DNA from: Nitrospira sp.
GTDB taxonomy: Bacteria > Nitrospirota > Thermodesulfovibrionia > Thermodesulfovibrionales > SM23-35
Reading direction: 5' to 3'
DNA: 17,409 nucleotides
Assembly (NCBI GenBank): GCA_016873575.1
Contig: VGWY01000026.1
Span: 1-17,409, forward strand
Positions 7,208 through 13,327 of the stretch are shown here, one piece after another. The notes beneath the pieces are model-generated. The model had not been told where the DNA came from. It saw only the letters and a program-made list of their open reading frames with translations, and made no database searches. How positions within the stretch are numbered: the stretch's first letter is position 1; the number at the start of each line of letters is the position of its first letter. Position numbers and translations under genes: made by a program.

Positions 7208-7651
7208 TCATTCCTCAATGACTTGTATTGTAAGTTGTGTTGATATTTCAGGATGGATTTTTACATTGACCGAGTAGGAACCCAGCCTTTTAATCGGTTC
7301 CTCAAGAGATATTTTCTTCTTATCTACCTCGATCCCTTCATTCTTCAGTGCCTCGGCAATATCCTTTGTGGTTATGGACCCGAAAAGCTTCCCCTCATCA
7401 CCAGCCTTTGCCTTCATCGTGAGGGAGATGGTTGTGATTTTTTCAGCAATATCCTGAGCTACATTTTTCAGCTTTTTTGCCTTTTCCTGTATGATCCTTT
7501 TTTCATGCTCTAAGGATTTTATGTTTTTCATATTCGCTTCGAGGGCAAGCCCCTTTGGTACAAGATAATTTCTTGCATGTCCATCAGCCACGTTGACAAT
7601 GTCCCCCATTTTGCCGATGTTCTTCACGTCTTCTTTCAGTATAACTTTCAT
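7208..7651 (-). CDS. rplI: 50S ribosomal protein L9
   Basis: bL9 binds 23S rRNA through its N-terminal domain and extends from the ribosome on a long helix. The 147-residue product starts 'MKVILKEDVKNIGKMGDIV' and has the family signature 'GHARNYLVPKGLA' at about 24-36, the connecting helix (41-75) and the C-terminal domain containing 'GKLFGSITTKDIAEAL'. AAGGAG lies 8 bases before the ATG. The usual rpsF/ssb/rpsR genes are not upstream; instead there is a MITE and a protease gene. A TATAAT on the minus strand at 7691-7686 is the best promoter -10 and falls in the MITE terminal repeat. Confidence 0.97.
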   Translation of the reverse strand: MKVILKEDVKNIGKMGDIVNVADGHARNYLVPKGLALEANMKNIKSLEHEKRIIQEKAKKLKNVAQDIAEKITTISLTMKAKAGDEGKLFGSITTKDIAEALKNEGIEVDKKKISLEEPIKRLGSYSVNVKIHPEISTQLTIQVIEE

Positions 7652-7686
7652 ACGTGAGTCTCCTTTTGATGGAAGTTTTCTTAATA

Positions 7687-7853
7687 TTATAATACAACTT
7701 TCGCAGATACTTTTTAATCGTCATTCCGTGCTTGACGGAGCCTGCTCCGTACTTGTTACGGGGGAATCCAGTCATTTATTTGCCTCTGGATTCCTGCTTT
7801 TGCGGAAATGACAATACCATACTATCATTGGTTCCGCGAAAGTTATATTATAA
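7687..7853. repeat. MITE-like element with 21-bp terminal inverted repeats
   Basis: Bases 7687-7707 and 7833-7853 are inverted copies with two mismatches in 21. They enclose a GTCATTCC-class palindrome pair (7719-7812, outer ends GTCATTCCG and CGGAAATGAC). Total length is 167 bases and no coding frame is present. No clear target duplication was recognised. The left terminal repeat carries a TATAAT correctly placed for rplI. Confidence 0.8.
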
Positions 7854-7888
7854 CACACTTTCCTATCTAAGAAACCCTGTTATAAACC

Positions 7889-7936
7889 TTACATGAATGC
7901 TGGCTTTCATCTCCGACTTTTAGTCGGGGAGCTTCA
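7889..7936 (-). repeat. Dispersed repeat R1, copy b (short form)
   Basis: This is the reverse complement of 3051-3098 with a single mismatch over 48 bases. Read on the minus strand it begins TGAAGCTCCCCGACT, and that first TGA (7936-7934) is the stop codon of the M50 protease gene. The hairpin CCGACT/AGTCGG then lies immediately after the stop and could act as a 3'-end structure. Confidence 0.88.
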
Positions 7937-8767
7937 TAAAATCTTGAAAGGCATAGGTATAAATGTAAGGACAAATATTATCAACGCAAGCCATCCAAGG
8001 AATCTTCTTTTCGAGTCTAAAGGCACTTCCCAGTAAAGAACAGGAGGATGCCTCAACCCGAGTATCAATAGGAGAATACCCCATATAGCCCAACCTTCCC
8101 ATAAAAATAGCCCAGAGAAAATCATAATGATTGTAAGGATTTTTGACAAAAAAACATACCTTTCACCGAAGATGGCATAGGCGATATGTCCACCATCAAG
8201 CTGTCCTATTGGTATGAGGTTCAGGGATGTTACAAAAAGCCCGATCCATCCTGCAAAGGCAACCGGATGGAGGAGTATGTCCTGAGAATTAGGTTGGTAG
8301 TCAAGGATGAGGTTCGATAGCATCGTAAACAGCAGAGAATCTCCAAGACCAAGTGCCCCTTCTGTCTCTTTGAGCGCAACAACTTTAGAAAAGGATAGAC
8401 CGATAATTGATACAATGACAGATATAATAAAACCAGCTATAGGTCCTGATGCACCAATATCCACAAGGGCTTTTCTCGTCGCAATAGGAGATTTCATCTT
8501 GATAAATGCTCCGAATGTGCCAACAATAGTCGGGGCAGGGATAAAATACGGAAGGGTAGCCTTTACATTGTGTTTCCTTGATGCAAAGTAGTGAGATAAT
8601 TCATGACTCAGGAGTATCGCCATAAGGGTTAATGCGAATGGTAAACCTTTATAAATCTTTTCAGGTTCTTTAAAAATATTTACACCTGATTGTAATGCCC
8701 CTGCAAGGAGGGTGGAAGATAGCGTAAGAATGAAAAGGAGAAGATGTAGAAAGGGGAAACGCTTCAT
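7934..8767 (-). CDS. Site-2-type membrane metalloprotease, M50 family
   Basis: The 277-residue polytopic membrane protein carries the zinc motif HELSH (H55-E56-x2-H59) in a membrane helix, and the third ligand in 'NLIPIGQLDGGH' (N183, D191). It also has the 'YFIPAP...GTFGA' and 'DIGASGPIAGF' segments typical of EGY/M50 proteins. I count about six to seven hydrophobic segments. Such enzymes cut substrates within the membrane, often releasing regulators; no substrate is evident. No PDZ domain is seen. It ends in repeat R1, which provides its TGA stop. No Shine-Dalgarno precedes the ATG, and a TATAAT ends only 7 bases upstream, so the message may be leaderless. It diverges from the TPR gene. Confidence 0.92.
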   Translation of the reverse strand: MKRFPFLHLLLFILTLSSTLLAGALQSGVNIFKEPEKIYKGLPFALTLMAILLSHELSHYFASRKHNVKATLPYFIPAPTIVGTFGAFIKMKSPIATRKALVDIGASGPIAGFIISVIVSIIGLSFSKVVALKETEGALGLGDSLLFTMLSNLILDYQPNSQDILLHPVAFAGWIGLFVTSLNLIPIGQLDGGHIAYAIFGERYVFLSKILTIIMIFSGLFLWEGWAIWGILLLILGLRHPPVLYWEVPLDSKRRFLGWLALIIFVLTFIPMPFKIL

Positions 8768-8774
8768 TTTACGT

Positions 8775-8780
8775 ATTATA
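8775..8780 (-). promoter_or_regulatory. -10 box of the M50 gene, implying a leaderless message
   Basis: TATAAT on the minus strand (8780-8775) ends seven bases before the ATG (8767), so transcription would begin at or next to the A of the start codon. No clear -35 and no ribosome site are seen. Confidence 0.4.
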
Positions 8781-8811
8781 ATGGAATACCGAGTAAAAAT
8801 CCCCTCTTTAC

Positions 8812-8839
8812 TTGTGTTCCCATTTCTGATAGCTTTAAT
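8812..8839 (+). promoter_or_regulatory. Possible promoter of the TPR lipoprotein gene
   Basis: TTGTGT (8812-8817), a 16-base spacer and TTTAAT (8834-8839) lie 32 bases before the GTG start. Both boxes are weak matches to sigma-70 sites, so this is tentative. Confidence 0.3.
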
Positions 8840-8871
8840 AGAGTGAAAATCGTATATAAGGAAGGGAAGAA

Positions 8872-9582
8872 GTGAAGACAGGGTATATTTTCATATTCCT
8901 GATACTGTTCACAAGCGCCTGTTTGACTACAGGGACAGGAATGAATATTCAAAAGGCAAAGGCACATTATCAATTAGGCCTGTCATATCTCAATGACAAC
9001 AATATCCAGCCAGCATTTGTTGAGTTTCAGAAGGCAATGGAGCTTGACCCTGAAAACAAGGAAGTCCTGAATGCGCTTGGGATGATATCTCTTTTGAAGC
9101 TTGAAAACTATCCTGAGGCTGTACAGTATTTCAAAAGAGCATTGAGTGTGGACAAACAATTCTCAGAAGCATCAAACCACCTTGGTATCGCATATGAGAG
9201 GATGGGGAGATTTAATGATGCGATTGAATCATATAAAACTGCACTCTCTAACCCCCTTTACAGGAGTGCAGAAAAGGCATTCAATAATCTGGGAAGGGCA
9301 TTTTACAGAATCAAGAGATATCAGGAAGCAATAGATGCTTATAAAGAGTCTATTAAACGATTTCCAGATTTCCATTTGCCATATTATGGGCTTGCCTTAT
9401 GCTATAATGCTATTGGCCAATATGGTGATGCTGCTACTGCTATTACCCGTGCAATAGAACTTGATCCGCTTTATAAGGGGGACAGAGAAAAGGCATGGGA
9501 GGATTTCAAAAATAAGAAGATTGTTGTCAAAGGGGAAGAAGAAAAAGATATCATTGACTTTATCGAGATTTTAAACTACTAA
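8872..9582 (+). CDS. TPR-repeat lipoprotein, PilF/PilW-like
   Basis: The 236-residue protein starts at GTG with AAGGAAGGGA before it. It has a signal peptide (residues 1-16) ending in 'LFTSAC', a somewhat non-standard lipobox with T at -3, which would anchor C17 to lipid. From residue ~27 it is made of tandem TPR units: 'AKAHYQLGLSYLNDNNIQPA', 'KEVLNALGMISL', 'SEASNHLGIAYERMGRFNDA', 'EKAFNNLGRAFYRIKRYQEA' and 'HLPYYGLALCYNAIGQYGDA'. The layout resembles type IV pilus biogenesis proteins PilF/PilW, which assist outer-membrane secretin assembly, but no other pilus gene is in the window, so that role is inferred. tRNA-Pro follows after 8 bases. Confidence 0.85.
   Translation: MKTGYIFIFLILFTSACLTTGTGMNIQKAKAHYQLGLSYLNDNNIQPAFVEFQKAMELDPENKEVLNALGMISLLKLENYPEAVQYFKRALSVDKQFSEASNHLGIAYERMGRFNDAIESYKTALSNPLYRSAEKAFNNLGRAFYRIKRYQEAIDAYKESIKRFPDFHLPYYGLALCYNAIGQYGDAATAITRAIELDPLYKGDREKAWEDFKNKKIVVKGEEEKDIIDFIEILNY
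9554..9582 (+). promoter_or_regulatory. Candidate tRNA-Pro promoter inside the end of the TPR gene
   Basis: TTGACT (9554-9559), a 17-base spacer and TACTAA (9577-9582) would place the transcription start about 7 bases later, just before the tRNA 5' end (9591). The -35 is good and the -10 is weak. Read-through from the TPR gene is the alternative. Confidence 0.4.
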
Positions 9583-9590
9583 TAAAAATT

Positions 9591-9899
<309 letters not shown>

Positions 9900-10949
9900 A
9901 TGTCCTTTCGAGGTTGGGAAAAAGTCACTATAGAAACCCCCAATGGCACGATTGAGGGTATCGCTCCTGTAATTATCTCAGCAAGCAGGGCAACTGACAT
10001 CACTGCCTTCTATGCCGACTGGTTTATGCATAGGCTAAGGACAGGGTATGTAAAGTGGGTTAATCGGTTTAATGGACAGTCGAGATATGTCTCATTTGAG
10101 AAGACAAGAGCAATAGTATTTTGGACAAAGAATGCAGAACCTATGATGAAGTACCTGCCCGAGCTCGATACAAGAGAAATCAATTACTACTTCACCTATA
10201 CCCTGAATGATTATGAGCAAGAAAAATTAGAACCTAAAGTTTCTCCGTTACAGCAGAGGATAGATACATTCAAGAAGCTGTCCAATACTATCGGAAAGGG
10301 AAAAGTAGTATGGAGATTTGACCCCTTGATTCTGACCAATACCATAACAGTTGATGTCCTGCTTGATAAGATTTATGGAATAGGGAAGCAGATACACACA
10401 TATACAGAGAAACTTGTAATCAGTTTCTTTGATATTAATTTGTATAAAAAAGTCCGTCAGAATTTAATGTCAGCAGGGTTTAGAGATTGCAAAGAATTTA
10501 CCATAGAAGATATGACAGGGATAGCCAAAGGGTTGCAGGAAATAAACAAGGAGTGGCATATCGAAATAGCAACCTGTGCAGAGGCAACGGATTTATCTGC
10601 ATACGGGATTAATCACAACAAGTGTATTGATGACGAACTCATGATTCGGCAATTTAGTCACGATAAGGAATTGATGGATTTCTTGGGATATGTACCTCCA
10701 CAGGAAGGATTACTACCTTTTATCGAATCCAACGGGAAAAGAACAAAGATTCTAAAAGATTTAGGGCAAAGGAAAGACTGTGGTTGTATACCGAGCAAGG
10801 ATATAGGGCAATATGATACCTGTGTGCATGGGTGCCTCTATTGTTATGCAAATACATCCCCTAAAGTTGCTCAGATGAATTATCAGAAGCATAGAAGCAA
10901 AAGGGAATATTGTGTGAAGCAATCTTGTGTGATTGAAGTTATCTTATAA
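9900..10949 (+). CDS. DUF1848 protein with C-terminal CxxxCxxC iron-sulphur motif
   Basis: The 349-residue protein matches DUF1848: 'PVIISASRATDITAFYADW' (about 23-41), 'GYVKWVNRFN', 'KTRAIVFWTKNAEPM', 'YYFTYTLNDYE', 'KVVWRFDPLILTN', 'EKLVISFFDIN', 'CAEATDLSAYGINHNKCIDD' and 'QRKDCGCIPSKDIGQYDTC'. The tail holds C-V-H-G-C-L-Y-C, the CxxxCxxC spacing of radical SAM enzymes but at the C-terminus, with more Cys in 'DCGC' just before. Pfam describes the same resemblance for the family. A 4Fe-4S cluster and SAM chemistry are inferred; the reaction is unknown. AAGGAG lies well before the ATG. It begins the accessory run after tRNA-Pro and leads a probable three-gene operon. Confidence 0.85.
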   Translation: MSFRGWEKVTIETPNGTIEGIAPVIISASRATDITAFYADWFMHRLRTGYVKWVNRFNGQSRYVSFEKTRAIVFWTKNAEPMMKYLPELDTREINYYFTYTLNDYEQEKLEPKVSPLQQRIDTFKKLSNTIGKGKVVWRFDPLILTNTITVDVLLDKIYGIGKQIHTYTEKLVISFFDINLYKKVRQNLMSAGFRDCKEFTIEDMTGIAKGLQEINKEWHIEIATCAEATDLSAYGINHNKCIDDELMIRQFSHDKELMDFLGYVPPQEGLLPFIESNGKRTKILKDLGQRKDCGCIPSKDIGQYDTCVHGCLYCYANTSPKVAQMNYQKHRSKREYCVKQSCVIEVIL

Positions 10950-10976
10950 GAATTGGACAATGGAAGGAGTGCAAAG

Positions 10977-11390
10977 ATGAGTTTAGAAATGGTTAAAAGT
11001 TTTGTGAAAGAAGTCGGATGGGGATTTCTTGCTACAAGTGACGGCAATAAGGTAGGGGTTCGACCTGTGGGAAGCTGTGTATGGATGGACAATGAACTAT
11101 GGTGTGCAACTACAGACGGTACAGAAAAAATCGTGCAACTCAGGGAAGTCCCTTATGCAGAATACTGTTTCTGTGACAGAGAAGGAAAACATGTAAGGAT
11201 TGCTGGCACCTGCACAATTAGCACCAATAATGATGATAAGTTGAAACTGTATGAAGCCGTTCCAATTCTTAAAAAATATATTAAAGACCCATCTGAACCT
11301 AAATATGTTGTTATTCGAATGAAGCCAGAACGCATTCGATTAATGGCTCAAGCTGGTAAGGGATATGAATATATTGAAATGCCAAAATAA
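10977..11390 (+). CDS. Pyridoxamine 5'-phosphate oxidase-family split-barrel protein
   Basis: The 137-residue protein has the FMN-binding split-barrel look: 'GWGFLATSDGNKVGVRPVG' (about 16-34), 'DNELWCATTDGTEKIVQLRE', 'YAEYCFCDREGKHVRIAGTC' and 'KYVVIRMKPERIRLM' near the C-terminus. Short members of this family bind FMN, F420 or haem and act as reductases or oxidases. Its ligand cannot be told here. I start at the ATG at 10977 because AAGGAG lies 7 bases upstream. A TTG at 10953 in the same frame has no ribosome site. It is 27 bases from the DUF1848 gene and 2 bases from the next, so the three are probably co-transcribed. Confidence 0.82.
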   Translation: MSLEMVKSFVKEVGWGFLATSDGNKVGVRPVGSCVWMDNELWCATTDGTEKIVQLREVPYAEYCFCDREGKHVRIAGTCTISTNNDDKLKLYEAVPILKKYIKDPSEPKYVVIRMKPERIRLMAQAGKGYEYIEMPK

Positions 11391-11392
11391 CT

Positions 11393-11746
11393 ATGAGACT
11401 AATCCATTGCACCCGAAAAATTCTAAAAGAACTTGATGTCCCACTTGTCGAACCTGACAAGATTCCCTTACCTACTGAAGGACTTGGGAATTGGTACGCT
11501 AACCTGCTGAGGATAGATAGGAGAAAGTGCCTTCTTTTCACCAACGAGAAATCCCTGTATACATTCCTTATCCCAAAAGTCCTAAAGGCTAACTTAATAA
11601 ATATAGAGGAGGAGTTCCTAATCCACCTCAGTTACAATTTGCAGCATGAGGGCTTCGGGCTTGAAGTGATAAATAGGATAATGCAGGAATATCAGGAGAT
11701 AGGGCGATTGCTACTACGCCAGTTCTCTACTCTACCTTTTGAATAA
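11393..11746 (+). CDS. DUF6933 family protein
   Basis: The 117-residue soluble protein is recognised by 'MRLIHCTRKILKEL' at the N-terminus and the central 'LGNWYANLLRIDRRKCLLFT' followed by 'NEKSLYTFLI', features of the uncharacterised DUF6933 family. No catalytic motif is evident. The N-terminal H5-C6 and the Arg-rich 'RIDRRK' are the most constrained-looking positions. It starts 2 bases after the flavin-type gene with no separate promoter, which argues for an operon with it and DUF1848. A role cannot be assigned from sequence. Confidence 0.75.
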   Translation: MRLIHCTRKILKELDVPLVEPDKIPLPTEGLGNWYANLLRIDRRKCLLFTNEKSLYTFLIPKVLKANLINIEEEFLIHLSYNLQHEGFGLEVINRIMQEYQEIGRLLLRQFSTLPFE

Positions 11747-11776
11747 TACGGATTATAAGGAAATGGGACTGATGTA

Positions 11777-11821
11777 TTGATTGGTTGGAGCATATATAGT
11801 ATGATTAATTCATACCATATA
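11777..11821 (+). promoter_or_regulatory. Promoter and operator of the RHH/PIN toxin-antitoxin pair
   Basis: TTGATT (11777-11782), a 17-base spacer and TATGAT (11800-11805) form a good sigma-70 promoter. An inverted repeat with 12-base arms and one mismatch (11793-11804 and 11810-11821; core GTATGA-TTAAT-TCATAC) covers the -10 box. This is the expected site for the ribbon-helix-helix antitoxin to repress its own operon. AGGAGG follows at 11823. Confidence 0.75.
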
Positions 11822-11835
11822 CAGGAGGTGTTCAG

Positions 11836-12072
11836 ATGGCAACAGCGGTTAAAAAAACAATTTCCCTTCCTCCGGACCTGGCTGAGGAAATAGAAATGAT
11901 AGCGGAGGAGGAAGGCAAGACCCTTAGTGCAGTAATTCAGGATGCCTTGAGGAGCACAAGAAGGGAAAGACTTAAGAAAGAATTCTATCAGATTCAGGGG
12001 TACTGGAGTAGCAAGGCAAAAGAAAAGGGCATTCTCACTGAAAAAGACCTCGAGAAATATCTGAAAAAGTGA
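11836..12072 (+). CDS. Ribbon-helix-helix (CopG-type) antitoxin
   Basis: The 78-residue protein begins 'MATAVKKTISLPPDLAEEIE', with a beta strand (KKTISLP) followed by two helices around 'EEGKTLSAVIQDALR', the CopG/MetJ-type ribbon-helix-helix fold that binds operator palindromes as dimers. The charged C-terminal part (48-78, 'QGYWSSKAKEKGILTEKDLEKYL') would bind and neutralise the toxin. AGGAGG is correctly placed. It overlaps the PIN gene by 4 bases (GTGA), the standard antitoxin-first arrangement, and a palindrome overlaps its promoter. The VapB label is generic; this PIN class (COG1569-like) usually pairs with such RHH proteins. Confidence 0.85.
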   Translation: MATAVKKTISLPPDLAEEIEMIAEEEGKTLSAVIQDALRSTRRERLKKEFYQIQGYWSSKAKEKGILTEKDLEKYLKK

Positions 12073-12461
12073 AACTTGTATTTGATACGAATATTTTCAT
12101 ATCCGCATTTGTAATTCCATATAGTAAAGCTGAGAAGGCGATCCTGAGAATACTTGAAGGAGATGACTCGCTGATCATTTCGAAAGAGATCATTAACGAA
12201 GTCTTATCCGTACTCTCCGCAAAGTTTCATCGTGACAGGGAAGCCCTCAGCCACATAGCCCTTTATCTCTCAGACCTTTCCCGAATTGTGAAACCAGTCA
12301 AGAGGATTCATATTCTTGACGATGATCCTGATAACAGAGTGCTTGAATGCGCGTTACACGGCAAGGCTGACGCGATAGTCACAGGAGATAAAGAAATGCT
12401 GAAATTGAAAGAATTTGAAGGCATAAGGATTATAAGTTTAAAAGAGTATCTGGAAGGTTAA
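12069..12461 (+). CDS. PIN-domain toxin, VapC-like (COG1569/TIGR00305 type)
   Basis: The 130-residue PIN protein is a presumed Mg-dependent RNase. Acidic residues expected for the active site are D6 in 'VFDTNIF', the Glu in 'SKEIINEVL', the Asp in 'DDDPDNRVLECAL', and the Asp in 'ADAIVTGDKEML'. The 'TNIFISAFV' start and 'LDDDPDNRVLECA' are typical of the COG1569 subgroup of PIN toxins. Targets of such toxins are usually tRNA or rRNA, but this one's target is unknown. The start is GTG overlapping the antitoxin TGA. It is intact and of normal length, so the pair is probably active. Confidence 0.88.
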   Translation: MKLVFDTNIFISAFVIPYSKAEKAILRILEGDDSLIISKEIINEVLSVLSAKFHRDREALSHIALYLSDLSRIVKPVKRIHILDDDPDNRVLECALHGKADAIVTGDKEMLKLKEFEGIRIISLKEYLEG

Positions 12462-12469
12462 AAGGGATT

Positions 12470-12532
12470 ATGACAGATGCACCTGAAATCCTTGTTAATG
12501 AAGTATACCTGAAGGGTAGAGTTGAAAAGTAA
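12470..12532 (+). CDS. Possible 20-codon small ORF or gene remnant after the PIN gene
   Basis: An ATG at 12470 opens 20 codons ending in TAA (12530-12532), read as 'MTDAPEILVNEVYLKGRVEK'. AAAAGGG lies 3-4 bases before it, rather close. It may be a tiny protein, a truncated start of a lost gene, or chance. I do not recognise it. Confidence 0.25.
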   Translation: MTDAPEILVNEVYLKGRVEK

Positions 12533-12560
12533 AGGCTGGTTCTTCACCAGCCTTTACTTT
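12526..12560. terminator. Terminator hairpin after the toxin-antitoxin operon
   Basis: A perfect 15-bp inverted repeat, AAAGTAAAGGCTGGT (12526-12540) with its complement (12546-12560), encloses TCTTC. It lies 64 bases after the PIN stop and its right arm ends CTTTACTTT, a moderate T-rich tail. It probably ends the plus-strand accessory run. Confidence 0.7.
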
Positions 12561-12571
12561 CTAACCATATA

Positions 12572-12705
12572 TTCCCCCCTCCGCTTCGCTCCGGGGGGAA
12601 TGCGGCAGTTGAGCAGCGAACTCCTGAACCTCCCCTCCGCTGCGCTGCGGGGAGAACCAGGAGTTCGAGACAGATGCCCTTCGGGCACTGCTCAACTGCC
12701 GCATT
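12572..12705. repeat. Large palindromic element forming a hairpin plus a three-way junction
   Basis: TTCCCCCC/GGGGGGAA (12572-12579 with 12593-12600) forms a first hairpin. Next, 12599-12616 pairs perfectly with 12688-12705 (18 bp). Inside that, 12617-12626 pairs with 12658-12667 (10 bp), capped by a C/G-rich stem. A side hairpin TGCCC-TTC-GGGCA lies in 12668-12687. The right end overlaps the ferredoxin stop codon (12704-12706), so it would form the 3' end of that message. Confidence 0.85.
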
Positions 12706-12889
12706 ACTCTATGGTTATTGCCTGAACAGGGCAGGTGTCGGCAGCTTCCTGACAATCGCAGGTGTTACACTTGTCGACTCCTATAACATGCGCCTTACCA
12801 TCATCTTGGACTTTAAAGACCTCGGGACATAGTTCTTCACATGTGGCACATCCTTCACATAAATCCTCATTCACTACTGGCTTTGGCAT
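12704..12889 (-). CDS. Small ferredoxin, single [4Fe-4S] Thermotoga-like type
   Basis: The 61-residue protein is a soluble electron carrier. Its motif C11-x2-C14-x2-C17-x3-C21-P and 'ADTCPVQAI' with C53 match the monocluster ferredoxin of Thermotoga: C11, C14, C17 and C53 should bind the cluster, and C21 with C44 or C46 could form the disulphide known in that family. It carries an unusual extra cluster 'CNTCDC' (41-46). AAGGAGGT lies 6 bases before the ATG, a very strong site. Upstream, on the same strand, lies a complement of that site that could mask it. It is alone, reading away from tetR, and ends in a large palindrome. Confidence 0.92.
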   Translation of the reverse strand: MPKPVVNEDLCEGCATCEELCPEVFKVQDDGKAHVIGVDKCNTCDCQEAADTCPVQAITIE

Positions 12890-12895
12890 AACTTT

Positions 12896-12961
12896 ACCTC
12901 CTTAATGTTAAATTTTTGAGAGAACCTCCCTTTCATAACCTTATTGCAGGCAGAAGGAGGT
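12896..12961 (-). promoter_or_regulatory. Possible two-state leader of the ferredoxin gene (SD/anti-SD)
   Basis: On the minus strand the leader contains, in order, ACCTCCTT (12961-12954), AAGGGAGGT (12932-12924) and the ribosome site AAGGAGGT (12903-12896). The first element is an exact 8-base complement of the ribosome site, and can instead pair with the middle element with one bulged G. The two pairings exclude each other, like an on/off leader. No ligand domain is recognised. Confidence 0.4.
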
Positions 12962-12981
12962 CAGATTAATATAATTTTCTT

Positions 12982-13011
12982 ACTTTATCTCATATCATGT
13001 GAGAGTTGCAA
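12982..13011 (-). promoter_or_regulatory. Candidate promoter of the ferredoxin gene
   Basis: On the minus strand TTGCAA (13011-13006), an 18-base spacer and TAAAGT (12987-12982) would start transcription near 12975, giving a leader of about 85 bases that includes both pairing elements. The match is moderate. Confidence 0.35.
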
Positions 13012-13067
13012 GTTTAAAGAGTCCAGCCGAAGAATAGAGATAGACAATCTAACACCCTGATATGTTT

Positions 13068-13144
13068 GTCATTGCGAACACCCGAAGGGTGTGTGGCAAT
13101 CTCTTTGCAAAAAGGCGAGATTGCTTCGTTTCAGTCGCAATGAC
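13068..13144. repeat. GTCATTGCGA...TCGCAATGAC extragenic repeat
   Basis: Perfect 10-base terminal inverted repeats (13068-13077 and 13135-13144) enclose GCAATCTC/GAGATTGC (13096-13103 with 13117-13124) and ACACCC-GAA-GGGTGT (13078-13092). It belongs to the same structural class as 3185-3249 and 14015-14115, and lies between the divergent ferredoxin and tetR genes. Confidence 0.85.
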
Positions 13145-13210
13145 ATTTTCTATCTCTTTTTTTGGGGAGTCCAGCAATCTTGCTTGCAACAAAAGGAACT
13201 TTGAATTAAC

Positions 13211-13250
13211 CTCACATGAATGCTGGTTTTCCTTGCATGGAAGCCCCGAT
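13211..13250 (-). repeat. Dispersed repeat R1, copy d (partial long form)
   Basis: Read on the minus strand it contains GGGGCTTCCATGCAAGGAAA, identical to copy c, followed by CCAGCATTCATGTGAG, which matches the end of copies a and b. The first part (TGAAGCTCCC and the CCGAC hairpin) is missing or diverged. With copy c it brackets tetR in inverted orientation. Confidence 0.75.
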
Positions 13251-13269
13251 GTAACATTGTAGATTTTTG

Positions 13270-13327
13270 TTGACTTGAATTGGTTATTCAGCTATACTGA
13301 ACATAGGTTCACATGAACAAACGTTCA
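13270..13327 (+). promoter_or_regulatory. tetR promoter with two TGAAC-N4-GTTCA operators
   Basis: TTGACT (13270-13275), a 17-base spacer and TATACT (13293-13298) form a strong sigma-70 promoter. Two palindromes, each TGAAC-N4-GTTCA (13298-13311 and 13314-13327), start 16 bases apart and cover the transcription start and start codon. This is typical of TetR self-repression. The leader is only about 8 bases, with at most a weak ribosome site. Confidence 0.75.

Noticed and set aside
10953..10976. TTG start 24 bases earlier for the split-barrel protein
   Set aside because: It has no ribosome site and would encode the purine-rich Shine-Dalgarno itself; ATG at 10977 is well placed after AAGGAG.
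12599..12705. Integron attC recombination site
   Set aside because: The arms are perfect complements and lack the RYYYAAC/GTTRRRY core sites and the extrahelical-base pattern of attC.
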